64,000 nt of DNA from positions 1,007,027 to 1,071,026 of the forward strand of contig OZ025812.1 in the NCBI GenBank assembly GCA_964019425.1, given 5' to 3'. This stretch comes from Flectonema sp. DT1601 (lineage: Eukaryota > Euglenozoa > Diplonemea > Diplonemida > Diplonemidae). Below are positions 10,728 to 20,546 of this stretch, in pieces (the first letter of the stretch is position 1; each line of letters begins with the position of its first letter). The position numbers were made by a program, and so were the translations under genes. The notes under the pieces were generated by a model, which saw only the letters and a program-made list of their open reading frames with translations, was not told the origin of the DNA and did no database searches.

Positions 10728-12302
10728 ATGACATTTAAGGATTTCTGTATTCGATACATTGGTAGCGATAATCACAATGTGATCTTAGCTTTAGTCTACA
10801 CAGCTTTCATCGCTTTATCGAATGGTATTGTTTGGTCAGGAGCATTCGCTTCATACCTGTACTTGATAACAAATAAGAGCAATGAAAAGGTTGGTTACAG
10901 TGAAGGAATATTCGGAGGATTTTCAATGGGATGGGCGCTACTGGGAGGTTGGTTAGCCGACAAGTACCGAAGGGATGTTATTATAAGGCGAGGAGGATAT
11001 GTTGCAGTTATTGGAACTGCGTCGTTGTTAGTGTTGTGTAGTTTTGAGTTGTTTTCTCATGAGCTTGATGGAGATTTGAAAGAGAATACCCACTGGGTTG
11101 GATCTTATTTATTTTTATTCGCATGTGTTGGATATTTAATTGTCGCAATTGGAGAGGCGATTTCCGATTCCAGCAGTGAAGCTATCTTCGCAGACAGTGT
11201 TTCGACAGGATCTAGACTACAGCTGGTCACTAGGTTTATGACTCTGAGCACCACCATGTCGATTGTTGGACAGGTGGTCACAATAATAATATTTTTATCT
11301 TTAGGAAACAAGTGGACAACTGATGATTTGTGTATTGTTCTTGTTGTTGGTTTAGCGTTTCGAGTACCTGCATGTATCGTCAGTTTTTTCTTTGATGATA
11401 ATAAATCTCTTAAGACTGAGTCCAAAGCCGTAACTGAAGACGTTGGTTCCTCAGCTTCCCAAAACAAGAAATTCACATACGTTCCATGGATCCTGTTCGC
11501 TGTTGAGATGGCATGGTGTTTAGGGAGTGGGATAACTGTTAAGTTTATTCCTTTGTTCTTTCAATCTGATAAGAGAGATGGACTCGACGTATCTCCAGCG
11601 ATCGTCACAGGTGTTTTATGCGGCAGGCAACTCGCAACGTTAGTAGCAACACTTGCGAATGAGCGTCTCTCTCTGAAGATTGGACGAGTGCAGTCTGGTA
11701 TAATATTTTGGGTTTTTGGAATCGCGTTTTGGACGATTATTGTAGTGATGGGATTCCTTAATGATTACAACCGCCATATGACCAACAGGTTACTGATTAT
11801 GACTCTTTTTGTCTTAAGATCAGGTCTTCTGAGTGGTAACGGTGCAGCAGACTATTCAATAAGTATGGACTATGTTCCAAAAGACAAGCGAGGTTTTTTC
11901 ACATCACTTAGCGCCATTACCATGGCAAGTTGGTCTGGAACTTCCGTCTTGGGTGGTATCCTAGTGGATCGTGGTTCTTACAAAATTGCTTTTTTAGTTA
12001 CGTTGGCATTTCATACTGTTTCAATTCTGCTCAGAATTCCACTTCTTTGGTTAGTACCAAAGGAGCAGCACACTATATCAGCAGAGCAACGCAATCTCGA
12101 TACGATGAGGAATATCAAAACACTCCTCTTGATTAAGAGAGGAAGTCTTTCAAACTTAGATATCACGTCTGTTAAAGAATACCTGTTACTACCTCCTTCT
12201 GAAACTGAGGAAGAACAACCAGCTAAGAAAATTATCGATGACGACATAGAAGGAGGGTACATAAGTGATGACGCTGATGTGAATACTGCTTTAATTAATT
12301 AA
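10728..12302 (+). CDS. Major facilitator superfamily transporter
   Basis: This is a single exon of 524 residues. Hydrophobicity by eye gives about 12 membrane spans in two sets of six, the classic MFS layout. The loop between spans 2 and 3 reads GGWLADKYRRD, matching MFS motif A (GxLaDrxGrr). A hydrophilic linker with SKAVTEDVGSSASQNKK separates the two halves, and the last 85 residues are a charged cytosolic tail (SETEEEQPAKK). The substrate cannot be inferred. Nine A residues abut the start codon. It is probably a plasma or vacuolar membrane facilitator. Confidence 0.85.
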   Translation: MTFKDFCIRYIGSDNHNVILALVYTAFIALSNGIVWSGAFASYLYLITNKSNEKVGYSEGIFGGFSMGWALLGGWLADKYRRDVIIRRGGYVAVIGTASLLVLCSFELFSHELDGDLKENTHWVGSYLFLFACVGYLIVAIGEAISDSSSEAIFADSVSTGSRLQLVTRFMTLSTTMSIVGQVVTIIIFLSLGNKWTTDDLCIVLVVGLAFRVPACIVSFFFDDNKSLKTESKAVTEDVGSSASQNKKFTYVPWILFAVEMAWCLGSGITVKFIPLFFQSDKRDGLDVSPAIVTGVLCGRQLATLVATLANERLSLKIGRVQSGIIFWVFGIAFWTIIVVMGFLNDYNRHMTNRLLIMTLFVLRSGLLSGNGAADYSISMDYVPKDKRGFFTSLSAITMASWSGTSVLGGILVDRGSYKIAFLVTLAFHTVSILLRIPLLWLVPKEQHTISAEQRNLDTMRNIKTLLLIKRGSLSNLDITSVKEYLLLPPSETEEEQPAKKIIDDDIEGGYISDDADVNTALIN

Positions 12303-13727
12303 CTTCAGTTGACACTGATGTTTTTGTATCTCTGTTAATCTAATTGTGGTGGTTACTTTTCTAATCTGTTTTTGCCTGTTTTGACCTCGTGATTGTAATC
12401 CATTAACCTAACCCTTTCTAACAATCGAGAATTACTTTTTTTTTTTTTTTTTTTTAATAAGTAATTCGTTTTGTTTCTTTTTTCTGTTATTTTATCGTGT
12501 TCAATTCAGGGTGGTAAAAAAAAAAAAAAAAAGGGGAAAAAAAAAAAAGAAATATTAACAAAAAAAAAATAAGTAAAGCAATACCTAGTTGCTGGGACAG
12601 CGTGCGTGGTTTTTGTTTTTTGCTTTTATCTATTTATTCTGTATTCTTTTTTTTTTTTCTTTCTTTTTTTTTTTTTGAAAAAATTTGTTTTATACACAAA
12701 AAACTGCACACGAATAAAATTTTTATTTTTATTAAACTAACAACGTCTTGTTTTAGACAAAAAAAAAAAAAAAAAAACTACCAATTATTTTGAGTGGTAT
12801 ACTTCTTATCTTGTCATTTTGATTGTATGAATTCAATTTAGAGGCCACTAAACAACAAACGAATCTTTTTCTTTTTCTTTCTTCCCCATCATGTTTTTTT
12901 TAAGGCATTTGAAGTTACAAATTTCTTGAATTTAGTACTACCAATGATCTTTTTTTTTTTTTTTTTTTTTTTTTTCCCTTGTCGCCGTATTAGAGATCCG
13001 AAAGCTATACTCGGGTTCTTTATACTTCACTTTTAATAGCTTAGCTTCTTAATTTAGAAAAAAATAATAAAATGAGATGCTTCATACACATTTGAATTAT
13101 TAATTACTATAAAAAAAAAAAAAAAAAAAAAAAAAATGGAAATTAATTTTAGAATGTCACAAACGTGTGTCTTCACGCTAACTAATTGCGATAATGTTAT
13201 TAAATAACAATAAACACAATCATAAGACGGGAGAGAGAGGGGGGGGTAGACACTTTAACATTTTCTATTTTTTAAAGCGCGAATATCATCACGGACACGA
13301 AAGTACTGTTTGAGAAAGTTGAGTGTAGCCAAGAAGGCCCCGACAATCTTGACTTGTTATTATGAGCCACCCGACAAGGTACGTCACATCAACAAGGCCA
13401 GTCGACGTCGTGCGATTCCGGGCAGTTCTTTTTAATTACCGAAAAGAGGACCTCTCCATGTCAGATTATGTAGTTCACGTTTATTCAGTTCTTTTTATCA
13501 TATTTTTTTTTCTCTTTTCTCTTCTGAATTATCAATCACATAACTGTCTATGTGGTGAAGTCTACTCAGTAATTAGATATTTCTCCGTGAGTCGTACCAT
13601 GGTACATAAACTGAGTGAATGCTTTTTCATGTTAATTTTACCGTGTGTGCACAAAAAAAAAAAAAAAAAAAAACTAAATTATTACAAAAATTAATTGTTC
13701 GATATTTTATCTCGTTTCTCGGTGTCC

Positions 13728-13760
<33 letters not shown>

Positions 13761-13994
13761 ATTAAATTTTTCACAAAAGTATGAAAATAAATATGCCAAA
13801 CTGTCACACTGAGAGAGATGCATCATAGAGATGGCTTCGATATGTGAAAGGAAATAATAATATTTTATAAAATGAGGTCACCCCACTGACTGTCATCAAC
13901 AACACACTAAACTGTACATCGATTAGTGTTATTTAGTAATTGCACGGTTACATAGTTATCGCAAACAGGAGGGAGGGATATAAATAATAAAAAT
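12303..13994. other. Intergenic spacer, 1.7 kb
   Basis: It is mostly homopolymer-rich and noncoding. A composition-balanced island at about 13270-13460 is open in several frames on both strands, including a + frame starting MSHPTRYV at 13362, but nothing in it is decisive. It ends in GCAAACAG (AG at 13968), a likely 3' splice site for the next gene. Confidence 0.5.
12429..12467. repeat. Inverted repeat after the MFS gene
   Basis: GAATTACTT (12429-12437) and AAGTAATTC (12459-12467) form a 9-bp stem around a T-rich loop, about 127 nt past the stop codon. Confidence 0.45.
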
Positions 13995-14747
13995 ATGTTA
14001 AGCCGTCCAAAATCAGCTGATTATCGAAGGAAGCCTTACAGTGAGAGTGAGGGATCACCCAGACCTGCATCTGCTGCGAGAGTAATTCAGTCCAGTGAGG
14101 AATTAAATCAAAACCTTGCAAGACTCTACTTCAGACCGGTTGAGGTCCGACAAAAGAAAAAAATTTCGGACGAAGCGGAAATACAAAATAATCTATTTAA
14201 AAATCAAGTTAAAAAAACAAGACAAGGTGAACCCACCAGAGGTGAAGCAGCTTTTACAGCAAAACTTTACTACAACGTCATAGAGAATAGTTCCAGACGA
14301 CGAAAAGCTCTCGAGGATAAACATGACAAGTGTCTCTCTTGGAAGGGTCGTCTAATAAAGAAAGCGATTCTGACTGATGGAGAATTAGTTGCATTGGCTG
14401 AGAGATTATCGAAAGGGAGTATGGATGCTAAGGCTAGAAATTTAGCGATCACTGAAACTAAATTATATCCAACAGCTCCACGAAAAGTTCTTTCAAAACA
14501 ACAATTAAAACAATGCAGTGACCGTCTCTCATCAGACACGATGAGAAAACGTAATGAAACCATGGACAAAGCAATGAGTAAATATAACTTTAAGAGGAAA
14601 CCGTGTAAAAAGGTATTGTCTTTTTTATTCTCAACTCATTTCACAGAATGAATCCATAATAATAATAAATAATAATTAATTCAGGTTAACATCAGAGATC
14701 CCGCAGTGGCGGAATATTTTAAAATCCTTTCATCATCAAAATCATGA
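13995..14747 (+). CDS. RLS-repeat cytoskeletal-type protein, two exons
   Basis: Exon 1 (13995-14612), a 72-nt intron (GTATTG to AATTCAG) and exon 2 (14685-14747, ending SSSKS) encode 226 residues. The protein is basic and helical. Two spaced units are seen, LVALAERLSKGSMDAKAR (about residues 132-149) and LKQCSDRLSSDTMRKRNE (about 176-193). They resemble the loosely repeated RLY or RLS motifs of large protist axonemal and cortical proteins. The N-terminus is Arg/Ser/Pro-rich. No enzyme motif is seen. A structural role at the cytoskeleton is an inference. Read-through of the intron would instead end in a short tail VLSFLFSTHFTE. Confidence 0.7.
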
Positions 14748-14824
14748 AAAAATGATAATTTCATTAAAAAAAGTTTTTTTTTGTGTTGTTTTCTCTACAC
14801 GCTTACTTCAGTTGTACGAAAGAA

Positions 14825-14956
14825 TTACTGCCGTCGGTTTCATTTACACGTGAGCAGCACACTTAGTTCAGTTATGGGTTCAGATTGTGGTCTTGTTTTT
14901 TTGATTACCTACCCCGATTGCGAAAAACTTACTACCGTCTGTTTCATTTACACGTG
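14825..14956 (+). repeat. Direct repeat pair, 28 nt, 104 nt apart
   Basis: Positions 14825-14852 and 14929-14956 match at 26 of 28 bases; both end in TTTCATTTACACGTG. This is a local direct duplication. Confidence 0.8.
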
Positions 14957-15034
14957 GCTGGTAGTAAGTTTCCGCATTTTAAATTTTTAGAAAAAAAGAA
15001 AAGGAAAAAAAAAAGTATTATTTTATGTTTCTAC

Positions 15035-15368
15035 CTAACTGACTCCTTATTAGAGGGACAAGTAGTATAAGATTAAGGCCTGAAACTACGTATTCCACAG
15101 TGTATTATGGAACAGCAGAACAATGTGTTTTTATAACTTTTCTTTTTTATATTTTATTTTAGTGCATTTTTTTATAATAAACTCATATTCTAACTGACTT
15201 CTTATTCTTGTTAACTATTCTTGAAAAAGGGATGAGTAGTATAAGATTAAGGCTCCTGAAACTACATATTCTATTACCCTTTTGATGTTAGGAAACTGCA
15301 GAAATGAATTCTCACTTTTCTGTTCTAAAATTAATGATACCAACTGACTTCTTATTCTTGTTAACTTT
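15035..15368 (+). repeat. Three degenerate tandem units
   Basis: The unit starts CTAACTGACTYCTTAT. Copies begin near 15035, 15190 and 15340. The first two share a second block GTAGTATAAGATTAAGG followed by CTGAAACTAC, and the last is truncated. The spacing of about 150 nt suggests a decayed tandem duplication. Confidence 0.75.
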
Positions 15369-15488
15369 CCCTGACTCGAAACAAATCGTTTGATATATGT
15401 TTGATCAAAATAAATAAATAAAAAGAGAAAAGAGAACAGGGATAATATAGTTAAATTAAACTTCTTCTAAAACAGCTCATCCTTTTTA

Positions 15489-15974
15489 ATGTCTTATTGG
15501 ATATCTTTCATTGATACTTTGATGATCAGAGGAATAGAACCACCTCCAAAAGGACCGTATGAACCAACCTCAATAATTCGTAATAAACATCGGGTGTATC
15601 AGTGTTGTAATTATCAGCTTTATACTTCGATGTCAGGAGTGTGGATGATTGGCAAACCAGAACACGCATACATGGGTGAATGTGGAGGAATATGCAGCCA
15701 TGCTCACGACGGTAAATTCGGACCGGCCGATGTCCGATGGGAGTGTTTGAGAGTTAAGCTTAAGGAACCGAATAAAATAACAGCAATCCCACCTCCTCCT
15801 CCTCCTGCTACTGCTATTGCTGCTGTCCCTTCTCATTCAAAAGAGATAATTAGCGAAGAATCACGTTCATCTATTGCTTCGGGATTGTTATCACCGATAC
15901 AGTCGTCCGCTTCAGCTGAGGACTTGAATGTCTTTGACGTGGCTCGTAATATCGCAAATATACTTTCATTTTAA
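15489..15974 (+). CDS. Hypothetical protein with Cys/His/Trp-rich core
   Basis: This is a single exon of 161 residues. The core (about residues 30-95) holds YQCCNYQLY, GVWMIGKPEHAY, GECGGICSHAHDG and DVRWECLRVKL. The cysteines, histidines and tryptophans suggest a small metal-binding or compact beta domain, but I do not recognise it. A Pro run (IPPPPPPAT) and a Ser/Ala-rich tail follow. The start lies 13 nt after a CAG. The next gene begins 158 nt downstream. Confidence 0.65.
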   Translation: MSYWISFIDTLMIRGIEPPPKGPYEPTSIIRNKHRVYQCCNYQLYTSMSGVWMIGKPEHAYMGECGGICSHAHDGKFGPADVRWECLRVKLKEPNKITAIPPPPPPATAIAAVPSHSKEIISEESRSSIASGLLSPIQSSASAEDLNVFDVARNIANILSF

Positions 15975-16132
15975 TTAAAATAATAAATTTTATGCCACTT
16001 ACACACTCCCACCTCCGGTGTGGATTCTTTTTTTTTTATTGTATTTTTTTAACTTAAAAAAAAAAAAATGAAAATTTTAATTATTAACTAAAACAGGAGA
16101 GAGAGAGAGAACAAAAAAAAAAAAAAAAAAAA

Positions 16133-17944
16133 ATGGGTTTTGCGGAATTCCGAAAGCAACAAATGAGACAAAAGAAAGCATCGCAAACAGTTGTTGGGAA
16201 AATTATATTAGTTCTTCCTGAGGGTGATGAGATAGAGATGAATGTCGAAAATGGAATTATTAGTTCAACTGATGTGAAGGAGATTGAAAAAAAAAGTGAA
16301 ATGACGGAACTATTCTACGAGGAGAATGGTGTCTTAGTGAACGACCTACTACCTGGAAAGAGATACAGCTTGAGGGGAAAGCAAACGATAGTGAGAAAGA
16401 ACCCCGACTCAATAATTGGATTTGGGTGTCCTGATGAAGTGCTTCTTCACAAACCACCAGATTCTCAACTACGGCATCCAGAGCTACCTTCAAGAGTAGT
16501 AAACACGATTCGGTTATTACGTTCTGTTAATGTAATTCAACTAATGTTTCAGATAGCACCAACTCCCATCACACTTAATCAATTATCTTTAACTCATTCA
16601 GTTGATCTTCTCTCCTCTGTGTTTCCAACTTGTCTACAACTTCGAAATAACTTTTCTATTAAACCACTCTATCCATCGTCTCTGTATAAAATTGGGATGG
16701 GTGTTATTTCACTGAGAGACAATATTAGTTGTGTGGAATCAGGTTCATATCCTAACAACTTGTACTGCAATCAAACTAACGATTCTACACTAGAGATCCA
16801 ACCAGATGATAACACCGGCTCTCAATACCCTGAAAATTTATACAACACCATCGAAGAGAAGCAGCGCAGTAAAACTAAGACGGTGGCGGTAGTAGAAACT
16901 CCATTATTGCGTGACAGTCAAGATCAGAACATTAAAAGCTATACGGAAGGGCATTATGGATCTCTTGCCTGTGATGATGGGATGCTGTTGAGTTGTAGTA
17001 AGGGAAAGAATCTCACAAAGAATAATGTCTTCGCATACCCTTCTGAGAGCCTCTACAACATTTCACCAAAAACCGTGCAATTCCCCAGCGATACGTACAG
17101 GAACATCCATAGTGAGGAAGCAGTTGAAAAATCAGTTGGAACGTTGTTAGGTGCTTGTCAATCAGTTATTCGAAAACACATAAAATCTGCTTTCTGTTTA
17201 ATAAGACCACCTGGTCATCACTGCTGTGGATCTGCTCCCAGCGGATTTTGTCTTGTGAACAACGTCGCAGCAGTTGTTAATATTTTAAAGAATGAGTCGA
17301 GGGATCGAATCCCTCGGATTGCTATTCTCGATTGGGATGTTCACCATGGAGATGGGACGCAAGAGATCTTTAAGAATGATCCATCTGTGTTGTTTATTAG
17401 TATGCATAGGTTTGATGGTGGAGCTTTTTATCCTCACACAGGTTCTGCAGAAGGGGTTGGCAGACACGGTAATATATTTAACATCGCATATAATACAAAG
17501 AAACCAAACCAATTAATATCAGACACGTCTTTTGATGTATGCTCAAAGTATTTTGTAATACCGTTATTGAAGAAATGGTCTCCGGATTTGGTTATCGTGT
17601 CTGCTGGCTACGATGCAGCTAAAGGAGATCCACTGGGTCAGCAATCAGTTGTTCATGGGTTCTCTCAAATGACCTCATCTCTGATGACTCTTTCATGTGG
17701 TCTGGTATTCGCTCTTGAAGGAGGATACAACTCTGATTCAGTATCGCAGGGAGTTCTTTCTTGTATTAAAGTTCTTCACGGATATCCACCACCAAAGACT
17801 TTTACATCTTCTCCAGAACACCAAAAATGGTCGTTAGAAACAGTCTTAAACACGCTGACTGTGACTCGACCTGAATCATTTCTGACATCCACGATAAAAG
17901 AAATGGCTGAAAATATTATAAAACAAATAAAATCTCTTAACTAA
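16133..17944 (+). CDS. Class II histone deacetylase with a repeat-bearing insertion
   Basis: This single exon of 603 residues encodes a zinc-dependent lysine deacetylase. The domain starts near residue 97 (FGCPDEVLLH, then HPELPSRV). The paired histidines of RPPGHH are H362 and H363. Zinc ligands are D402 and H404 (DWDVHHGDGT) and D494 (SAGYDA), and the glycine-rich LEGGYN places Y532 in the active-site loop. All catalytic residues are present, so it should be active. Residues 1-90 form an extra N-terminal domain of ubiquitin-like flavour. Residues about 195-316 are an insertion carrying three copies of a YPxxLY-like motif, echoing the native FPSDTY at 317-322. Twenty A residues abut the ATG and a CAG ends at 16096. 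Class II is favoured over class I by the HDAC4/6-like spacing. Confidence 0.9.
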   Translation: MGFAEFRKQQMRQKKASQTVVGKIILVLPEGDEIEMNVENGIISSTDVKEIEKKSEMTELFYEENGVLVNDLLPGKRYSLRGKQTIVRKNPDSIIGFGCPDEVLLHKPPDSQLRHPELPSRVVNTIRLLRSVNVIQLMFQIAPTPITLNQLSLTHSVDLLSSVFPTCLQLRNNFSIKPLYPSSLYKIGMGVISLRDNISCVESGSYPNNLYCNQTNDSTLEIQPDDNTGSQYPENLYNTIEEKQRSKTKTVAVVETPLLRDSQDQNIKSYTEGHYGSLACDDGMLLSCSKGKNLTKNNVFAYPSESLYNISPKTVQFPSDTYRNIHSEEAVEKSVGTLLGACQSVIRKHIKSAFCLIRPPGHHCCGSAPSGFCLVNNVAAVVNILKNESRDRIPRIAILDWDVHHGDGTQEIFKNDPSVLFISMHRFDGGAFYPHTGSAEGVGRHGNIFNIAYNTKKPNQLISDTSFDVCSKYFVIPLLKKWSPDLVIVSAGYDAAKGDPLGQQSVVHGFSQMTSSLMTLSCGLVFALEGGYNSDSVSQGVLSCIKVLHGYPPPKTFTSSPEHQKWSLETVLNTLTVTRPESFLTSTIKEMAENIIKQIKSLN

Positions 17945-18248
17945 CACACACGCATTGCCGTAGCTGATTGACAACTCTTTTTTCTTTTTTGCGGAATAGA
18001 GTGTCGTGTAGAATGCTACTGCGGTGTCTTCTTTAGAAATTATTAGAAAAAAAAAAAGAAAATTTTTTTTTTATATGTTTATTTTTTGAAACCGTCTATT
18101 TTTTTTGCTATTATTTTTTTTTAAAGACTACACACTCAGAACAGTTGAACAATAACATCGTTTGAGATGTATTTTTTATTTAGATTTTTTTTTTTTTTTT
18201 TTTTTTTTTCACTTACCTTTTTTTTTTTAAAAAAAAGGTACACAACAC
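17945..18248. other. Intergenic spacer, 304 nt
   Basis: T-rich and without a gene. It includes a T run of 25 or more and the palindrome described next. Confidence 0.6.
18214..18240. repeat. TACC-T11-A8-GGTA palindrome before the BART gene
   Basis: TACC, eleven T, eight A and GGTA form a near-perfect inverted repeat that ends 9 nt before the start codon. The AG at 18236-18237 is the only candidate 3' splice site for this gene and lies inside the palindrome. Confidence 0.6.
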
Positions 18249-18690
18249 ATGTCAGAACCAGAGAACTCATTTATTGAACGAGTTGCTGAATGGTACGGAG
18301 AGGGTACTCTTCAGGACGAATTGGATGACTTACTTGATGAGTGTGCTCATAAGGTAACGACTGATACTGAAGAACAGACTCATGAAAATAAAATACTCTT
18401 TGAAAAGTTTGAATCAATCCTGGAGAGCAATCTCTCAACTTTCTGTAAGTTGGAAGGTATAACGGAACTGGAATTTTTTAAGAGATGTGAGGAAGAGTCG
18501 GCTGTTTGCCAAGTATGTGGATCCCCCTCTCTCTTTGTTTTCGTATTTGACACACAGCTTTAAAAAAAAAAAAAAAAAAAAATAGGAAAACAATAAAATA
18601 CTCTCTGCCATCCTAAAAGGAGCGAGTTACCCTGCATTTATTGAACTCGTAAAAGAATGGAAAGCTGAACAGGAAGATGACGAAGGGTAA
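18249..18690 (+). CDS. BART-domain protein (ARL2BP / CFAP36 type)
   Basis: Exon 1 (18249-18512), a 73-nt intron (GTATGT to AATAG) and exon 2 (18586-18690) encode 122 residues, phase 0. The whole protein is one helical BART domain, as in ARL2BP and CFAP36/CCDC104, which bind GTP-loaded ARL2 or ARL3 and act in cilia and microtubule biology. Matching features are the opening VAEWYGEGTLQDELDDLL, the central FEKFESILESNL and the closing SYPAFIELVKEWKAEQED, which parallels the C-terminal helix of ARL2BP. The stop TAA lies inside a strong donor (GGTAAGTATTG), so an alternative C-terminus is possible. Confidence 0.7.
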
Positions 18691-19037
18691 GTATTGTCGT
18701 GCGTTCAATAAGACGACAACACATAAGTCTGACATTGACAACAGACACCAGACTAATAGACATGAATAATGTGCTTAGATTTAGTTCTAAGAGAAAAGAT
18801 GAATCCGTACGTTTTTAAGGTAATCTCTCGGATTTAGAATCGCTTCATTATAAACGGAAAAAAAAAAAACAACAAATAAAAAATAATCTTTTTATCTTGT
18901 TAACAGCCTGCCCAGATGACCATCTTTTTTTTGAATTGATTTCTGTTTTTTTTTTAAATTTTTTAAGTTTAATTATTTTTTAACTTTTACTCAATAGACA
19001 CAGCCCTTTAACACACCCGCACACAAAAAAAAAAAAA
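18691..19037. other. Intergenic spacer, 347 nt
   Basis: It includes a possible extra acceptor at 18744 for the BART gene. It ends in TCAATAG (18997) or ACACAG (19003) and then 13 A residues touching the next ATG. Confidence 0.55.
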
Positions 19038-19550
19038 ATGAAAATAACTCCAACGGAAGTAGACTTTACGAAAACAGAGAGAGTTTCTCTAAAAGTGACA
19101 GCATCAGATGACATGGTTTGGAAAGTCTTGACCACATTACCAACTGGACTAACGTCAAACCCGTCTATTGGAGTTCTGGCAGGTGGCAGGTCAGCCGATG
19201 TCACCATCACTTTTAGAAAAGAGGGATACGAAACTCGGGACAAGGGACAGGAATTGAAATTGAAATTGCAAACTCGCAATATCACGAAAGATGAGTACGC
19301 GGCTTATTCTGCTAATCCGAGACAGTCGGAGTTCGCGAAGACGCTTCTAACCAGCGGAGAGTTACCAACGACATCTATGAGAATTCCAATCATTATTAAG
19401 AAACCAGCTCGCTTTTCATCATTGTCGTATCCAGTAGCTTTTATTTTCGTGATTCTGTTCTACTTCGTTGGAGTGGTGACGGCATCTCTGTGGGAGCCTT
19501 TGATGTTTTCCGCATTGAAATTCAAGTCCAGTCCAGCAGTTGCGATGTAA
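19038..19550 (+). CDS. VAP-like MSP-domain membrane protein
   Basis: This single exon of 170 residues has an MSP (major sperm protein) beta-sandwich at about residues 1-120. It opens MKITPTEVDF and has VWKVLTTLP and SIGVLAGG, the strands and turn typical of VAP proteins (usual form: ...KVKTTAP...P..G...P). A single hydrophobic segment follows at about residues 130-153 (AFIFVILFYFVGVVTASLW) with a short tail, so it is a tail-anchored ER-type protein. VAPs bind FFAT motifs at membrane contact sites. The canonical coiled coil between the MSP domain and the anchor is missing, so the protein is shorter than animal VAPA (about 250). Thirteen A residues abut the start codon. Confidence 0.75.
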   Translation: MKITPTEVDFTKTERVSLKVTASDDMVWKVLTTLPTGLTSNPSIGVLAGGRSADVTITFRKEGYETRDKGQELKLKLQTRNITKDEYAAYSANPRQSEFAKTLLTSGELPTTSMRIPIIIKKPARFSSLSYPVAFIFVILFYFVGVVTASLWEPLMFSALKFKSSPAVAM

Positions 19551-20546
19551 ATCTTTAGTTAGTGACCGCCCTGACTATTTAAATTAAAAAAAAAAAAAAA
19601 ATAACACATAATACCTGACTTTTGTCATAAATAAGGAAAAAAAAAGGACGATAAGAACACCATTAGAACTTATTGACAAGTCATTGCACAGCTAGCTGAG
19701 CTTTAGATTCAACTGCTGCGGATTGCTATCCTGTTCGCTGTCTTTTTTAACAGCAGAAGATCATCACGCATGTTGTTGTGTTAGTGTCAGCAAGACTGTT
19801 CTATTCATTTATTTATTGGTGGTTTCTTTCGTTCTTTTTATCTGTATTGCCTTTTTTTGATCGCGTCGAGCTACGCAATCACACAAAGAAATAAGCATTC
19901 GGTTCAGGCTTTGAGTCCACCAACTTAATAGCTTACTGACCTCATGATTGACGAATCCTGTAGAAGGTAAGGTAACATAACGCTGATCGAAAACTAAAGT
20001 ACAAAATTGTCATGTAGTTTAGCTTTTTTTTCTCTTTTTTTTGTGATAGTGTTCAGAGAGATTAATATCGATTTTTTTTTCGTTCTTTACGTTTGTTCTC
20101 GCCTTGTTGTTCGTTTTGTTTCCTTTTTGTGTCTGCATTAGCAGCCGAGCTGATAGGAATATTTTTATTAAGTGACACCTTTATAAGGTTTTCCGGGGGG
20201 GGGGGGCAAAAAAAGCAGTTGTAAGCAGAGATGTGAGTTAATCAACGAGCTGTCTTCCCTATACGTGTCACCCAATTTTTAAGTTAAGTTCGATTCCCCC
20301 CCCCGTTCACCTTTTTCAAATCTTTTACCGCGCGTCTGTCTGATTGTGCGTTGTGTCAATAATGTTATGAATCGTGCTGATCATCTGATTTATTTTGTTT
20401 TTTTTTCATCTCCCCATCCCTGTATCTTTTACGGACGCACGCGCTTTTTGAGGTTTTTGTAGTTGTTGGTTTCGCTTAATTATGTTTTTTTTTTTTTTTT
20501 TTTAAAATAGTTTTTTTTAACAATCAGAAAGAGAGAGACATCCAAC
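19551..20546. other. Intergenic spacer, 996 nt
   Basis: No gene is seen. It contains a run of 12 G (20195-20206) and a run of 9 C (20296-20304) about 90 nt apart, plus GTGACAC near 20172 and GTGTCAC near 20264, which could pair. It ends in TTTTAACAATCAG (AG at 20527), 19 nt before the next start. Confidence 0.55.

Larger units (their letters stand above)
14748..15488. other. Repeat-bearing intergenic spacer
   Basis: No gene is seen. The spacer is largely made of degenerate repeats, listed separately, and ends in CTTCTTCTAAAACAG (AG at 15475), a good 3' splice site 13 nt before the next start. Confidence 0.6.

Noticed and set aside
13362-13694. Open frame starting MSHPTRYVTSTRP
   Set aside because: Several frames on both strands are open in this patch, the product runs into poly-Lys, and no family is recognised.
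20285-20305. AGTTCGATTCCCCC resembling a tRNA B box
   Set aside because: It runs into a C homopolymer and has no D arm or acceptor stem.
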